Assembly (NCBI GenBank): GCA_029777215.1
Contig: JAKOSQ010000210.1
Span: 1 to 7,185 of the forward strand
Source of the DNA: Bacillota bacterium
Lineage (GTDB): Bacteria > Bacillota > Clostridia > Oscillospirales > Oscillospiraceae
Direction of reading: 5' to 3'
Length of the DNA stretch: 7,185 bases
The position numbers and the translations under genes are program-made. Every line of letters begins with the position of its first letter. Positions within the stretch are counted from its first letter, which is position 1. Shown one piece after another: positions 5,804 to 7,185 of the stretch. Under the pieces are notes generated by a model that was given only the letters and a program-made list of their open reading frames with translations, was not told where the DNA came from and made no database searches.

Positions 5804-6492
5804 TCCTGATCGCTGACGACGAAAAAACGATACGAAACTTTCTCCGCGTCTCGCTTGAGACGCAGGACTACAAGTGCCTCGAAGCTGAAAATGGCGGCGA
5901 GGCTCTGATGCTCTGTGCCGCGAACGACCCGGACATCCTCGTGCTCGATCTCGGGCTGCCGGATATGGACGGCGTGGACGTCATCCGAGAGCTGCGTAAG
6001 ATCTCGCAGCTCCCAATTTTAATTGTCTCCGCACGCGGACATGACCGGGAGAAGATTGAGGCGCTCGACGCGGGCGCGGACGACTATCTCACGAAGCCCT
6101 TCAGCGTGCCCGAGCTGCTCGCGCGCATCCGGGTCATCCTGCGGCGGCAGTCGGCGCTGCACGCTCCGGACGGGCAGGGAGGGGAGAGCACCGCTTTCCG
6201 CATCGGTGAACTCACTGTCGACAGCGAAAAGCGCCGCGTCCGACTCGGCGGGGAGGAGGTCCACCTCACCCCGAACGAATACAAGGTCCTCGACCTGCTG
6301 ATTCGGCATCAGGGCAAGGTGCTCACGCACCGCTTCCTCATCGAAAACGTCTGGGGCTCCGGCTCGCCGGACGACACGCAGTCGCTCCGCGTCTGCATGG
6401 GGAATCTGCGCCGCAAGCTCCGCGAGGACCCGGCCCAGCCGCGCTATATCATCACGGAGATCGGCGTTGGTTACCGCCTTGCGGACAGCTGA
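5791..6492 (+). CDS. kdpE: KdpE-type response regulator (OmpR/PhoB family)
   Basis: A 233-residue DNA-binding response regulator. The receiver domain (1-about 118) has the acidic pair Asp9/Asp10, phosphoacceptor Asp53 within VLDLGLPDMDG (51-61), Ser80 at the switch position, and Lys102-Pro103. The stretches LDLGLPDMDGV and SARG...KIEALDAGADDYLTKPF are characteristic of KdpE. The C-terminal winged helix (about 136-231) carries LTPNEYKVLDLL and ends in YIITEIGVGYRL, the usual wing hairpin. AAAGGAGG (5773-5780) lies within the kinase 3' end, 10 bases before ATG 5791. The partner is the overlapping kinase. Its targets are not proven; no kdpFABC genes are visible, and the adjacent trk operon is the natural candidate. 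The symbol reflects family resemblance. Confidence 0.93.
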   Translation: MQPLILIADDEKTIRNFLRVSLETQDYKCLEAENGGEALMLCAANDPDILVLDLGLPDMDGVDVIRELRKISQLPILIVSARGHDREKIEALDAGADDYLTKPFSVPELLARIRVILRRQSALHAPDGQGGESTAFRIGELTVDSEKRRVRLGGEEVHLTPNEYKVLDLLIRHQGKVLTHRFLIENVWGSGSPDDTQSLRVCMGNLRRKLREDPAQPRYIITEIGVGYRLADS

Positions 6493-6732
6493 GGAGAACG
6501 GTTTTTTCAGCTTCCGTTCCGCCTGTTGAGAGCACCGCTGCGAGAAGCGATTGCGTGTGCTCGTTTTCGGGATTTCGGATGACGACGGAGGAGCTTGACG
6601 CCGCCCGTGCCGAGCATTTCAAGGTCGTTGAGGCCGCACCGTCGACCCTCATTCTAAGCAAGGCGAACATCCGCCCACAATCCCCCCGGGGGTGAAATGT
6701 TCGGACGGCGTTTCAAAAATGGGCGCGCCGGC
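6493..6732. other. Gene-free region between the response regulator and the LOG-family gene
   Basis: No gene is supported in these 240 bases. Just after the stop codon there are two mutually exclusive short stems, AGCTGA/TCAGCT (6487-6492/6507-6512) and GAACGG/CCGTTC (6496-6501/6514-6519), the first with six T's in its loop; neither is a standard terminator. A 38-codon frame (ATG 6579 to TGA 6693-6695; MTTEELDAARAEHFKVVEAA...) looks protein-like but lacks a ribosome-binding site, so it may be a gene remnant or chance. CGAACAT (6664-6670) and ATGTTCG (6697-6703) form an inverted repeat around a CCCCCGGGGG palindrome (6683-6692). Confidence 0.4.
6664..6703 (+). repeat. Inverted repeat CGAACAT...ATGTTCG with a central C/G palindrome
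   Basis: The arms at 6664-6670 and 6697-6703 are perfect 7-bp complements, with CCCCCGGGGG at 6683-6692 between them. It lies upstream of the LOG-gene promoter. It could be a weak terminator for the regulator transcript or a protein-binding site; no U tract follows. Confidence 0.35.
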
Positions 6733-6761
6733 TTGACATCCGGGTCGAACCCGGATATCCT
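6733..6761 (+). promoter_or_regulatory. SigA-type promoter of the LOG-family gene
   Basis: A consensus -35 TTGACA (6733-6738) and a -10 TATCCT (6756-6761, four of six matches) are separated by exactly 17 bases. Transcription would start near 6768, about 20 bases before ATG 6788, a short leader with just enough room for the GGGGGAG ribosome-binding site at 6776-6782. Confidence 0.72.
6738..6756 (+). promoter_or_regulatory. Putative operator: 8-bp inverted repeat filling the promoter spacer
   Basis: ATCCGGGT (6738-6745) and ACCCGGAT (6749-6756) are perfect inverted complements around CGA. The dyad begins on the last base of the -35 and ends on the first base of the -10, a classic position for a dimeric repressor. 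No regulator gene is visible next to it in the window. Confidence 0.55.
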
Positions 6762-6787
6762 GTACAAAACAGAATGGGGGAGACAAT

Positions 6788-7185
6788 ATGAACATCTGCG
6801 TTTTCGGCGCGGCAAGCAATTCGATCGACGAAGCCTATCTCCGCGCTGGCCGCGCGCTCGGTCGGGAGCTTGGCCAGCGCGGACACACGCTCATTTTCGG
6901 CGGCGGCGCGGGCGGCCTCATGGGGGCTGTCGCGGCCGGCATTACCGAGGCGGGCGGAAAGTGCATCGGCGTCGTACCGTCCTTCCTCGACGTCGACGGC
7001 GCACTTTTCACGGACTGCACGGAGCTCGTCCACACCGATACGATGCGCGACCGCAAGCAGGCCATGGAGGAGCGCTCGGACGCTTTCGTGATGACGCCGG
7101 GCGGCATCGGGACCTACGAGGAATTCATGGAAATCCTGACGCTGCGCCACCTCGGCCGCCACGAAAAGCCCATCGCGGTTTTGAA
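6788..7185 (+). CDS. LOG-family (TIGR00730-type Rossmann fold) nucleotide phosphoribohydrolase, partial at 3' end
   Basis: An open frame from ATG 6788 runs off the right edge after 132 codons (the family is usually about 180-200 residues). GGGGGAG (6776-6782) precedes the start by 5 bases. The protein shows the LOG pattern: an N-terminal strand MNICVFGAAS, the loop GGGAGGLMGA (38-47), MRDRK (86-90) and the signature PGGIGTYEE (104-112) with the catalytic-region glutamates. These proteins, often misnamed lysine decarboxylases, cleave nucleoside 5'-monophosphates to free base and ribose 5-phosphate; plant and some bacterial members activate cytokinins. The bacterial substrate here is unknown and may be an ordinary or modified purine nucleotide. 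Its own promoter and a gap of nearly 300 bases suggest it is not part of the potassium module. Confidence 0.9.
   Translation, partial: MNICVFGAASNSIDEAYLRAGRALGRELGQRGHTLIFGGGAGGLMGAVAAGITEAGGKCIGVVPSFLDVDGALFTDCTELVHTDTMRDRKQAMEERSDAFVMTPGGIGTYEEFMEILTLRHLGRHEKPIAVL

Noticed and set aside
6738..6756. Possible tRNA T-arm remnant or attachment site (minus strand contains GGGTTCGA)
   Set aside because: Folded as a T arm the stem does not pair at the second position, and no other tRNA part is adjacent; the promoter-spacer dyad explains it better.

Overview
The window comes from a GC-rich bacterium. Strong AGGAGG-type ribosome-binding sites, an extended -10 promoter, an AdhE-like iron alcohol dehydrogenase and TrkA/TrkH-type potassium transport genes all fit a high-GC member of class Clostridia (Oscillospiraceae-like, possibly gut-derived). 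That assignment is inference; no RNA gene or taxonomic marker is present. Every supported gene lies on the + strand, and the long minus-strand open frames look like GC-codon-bias shadows.

Layout. (1) 1-311: 3' end of an iron-containing (AdhE-type) alcohol dehydrogenase, closed by a strong hairpin terminator. (2) About 390-570: a structured, gene-free leader. (3) 571-4111: a tightly packed operon of a small TPR protein, a solo TrkA-N protein, a full TrkA, a 34-codon one-helix membrane peptide, a TrkH potassium channel subunit, and a secreted/anchored OB-fold protein. From the solo TrkA-N gene onward, adjacent genes overlap (4, 20, 4 and 16 nt). (4) 4113-4234: a clear promoter (TTGCCT, 16 nt, TATAAT with TG extension) and a 5'-UTR hairpin. 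(5) 4235-6492: a KdpD-type sensor kinase without the usual N-terminal KdpD and Usp domains, overlapping a KdpE-type response regulator. (6) 6493-6732: about 240 bases with no supported gene. (7) 6733-7185: a TTGACA/TATCCT promoter whose spacer is filled by a perfect 8-bp inverted repeat, then the start of a LOG-family gene that runs off the window.

The central part reads as a potassium homeostasis module. TrkH is the membrane pore. TrkA and the solo TrkA-N protein are nucleotide-binding gating subunits. The one-helix peptide is encoded exactly where it would couple TrkA translation to TrkH translation. The KdpDE-like two-component system next door probably senses K+ or osmotic state and may control the trk operon instead of a kdpFABC operon, which is not visible here. 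The least described element is the 34-aa peptide: it has an ideal Shine-Dalgarno sequence, and its stop codon overlaps a TrkH GTG start that has none of its own.
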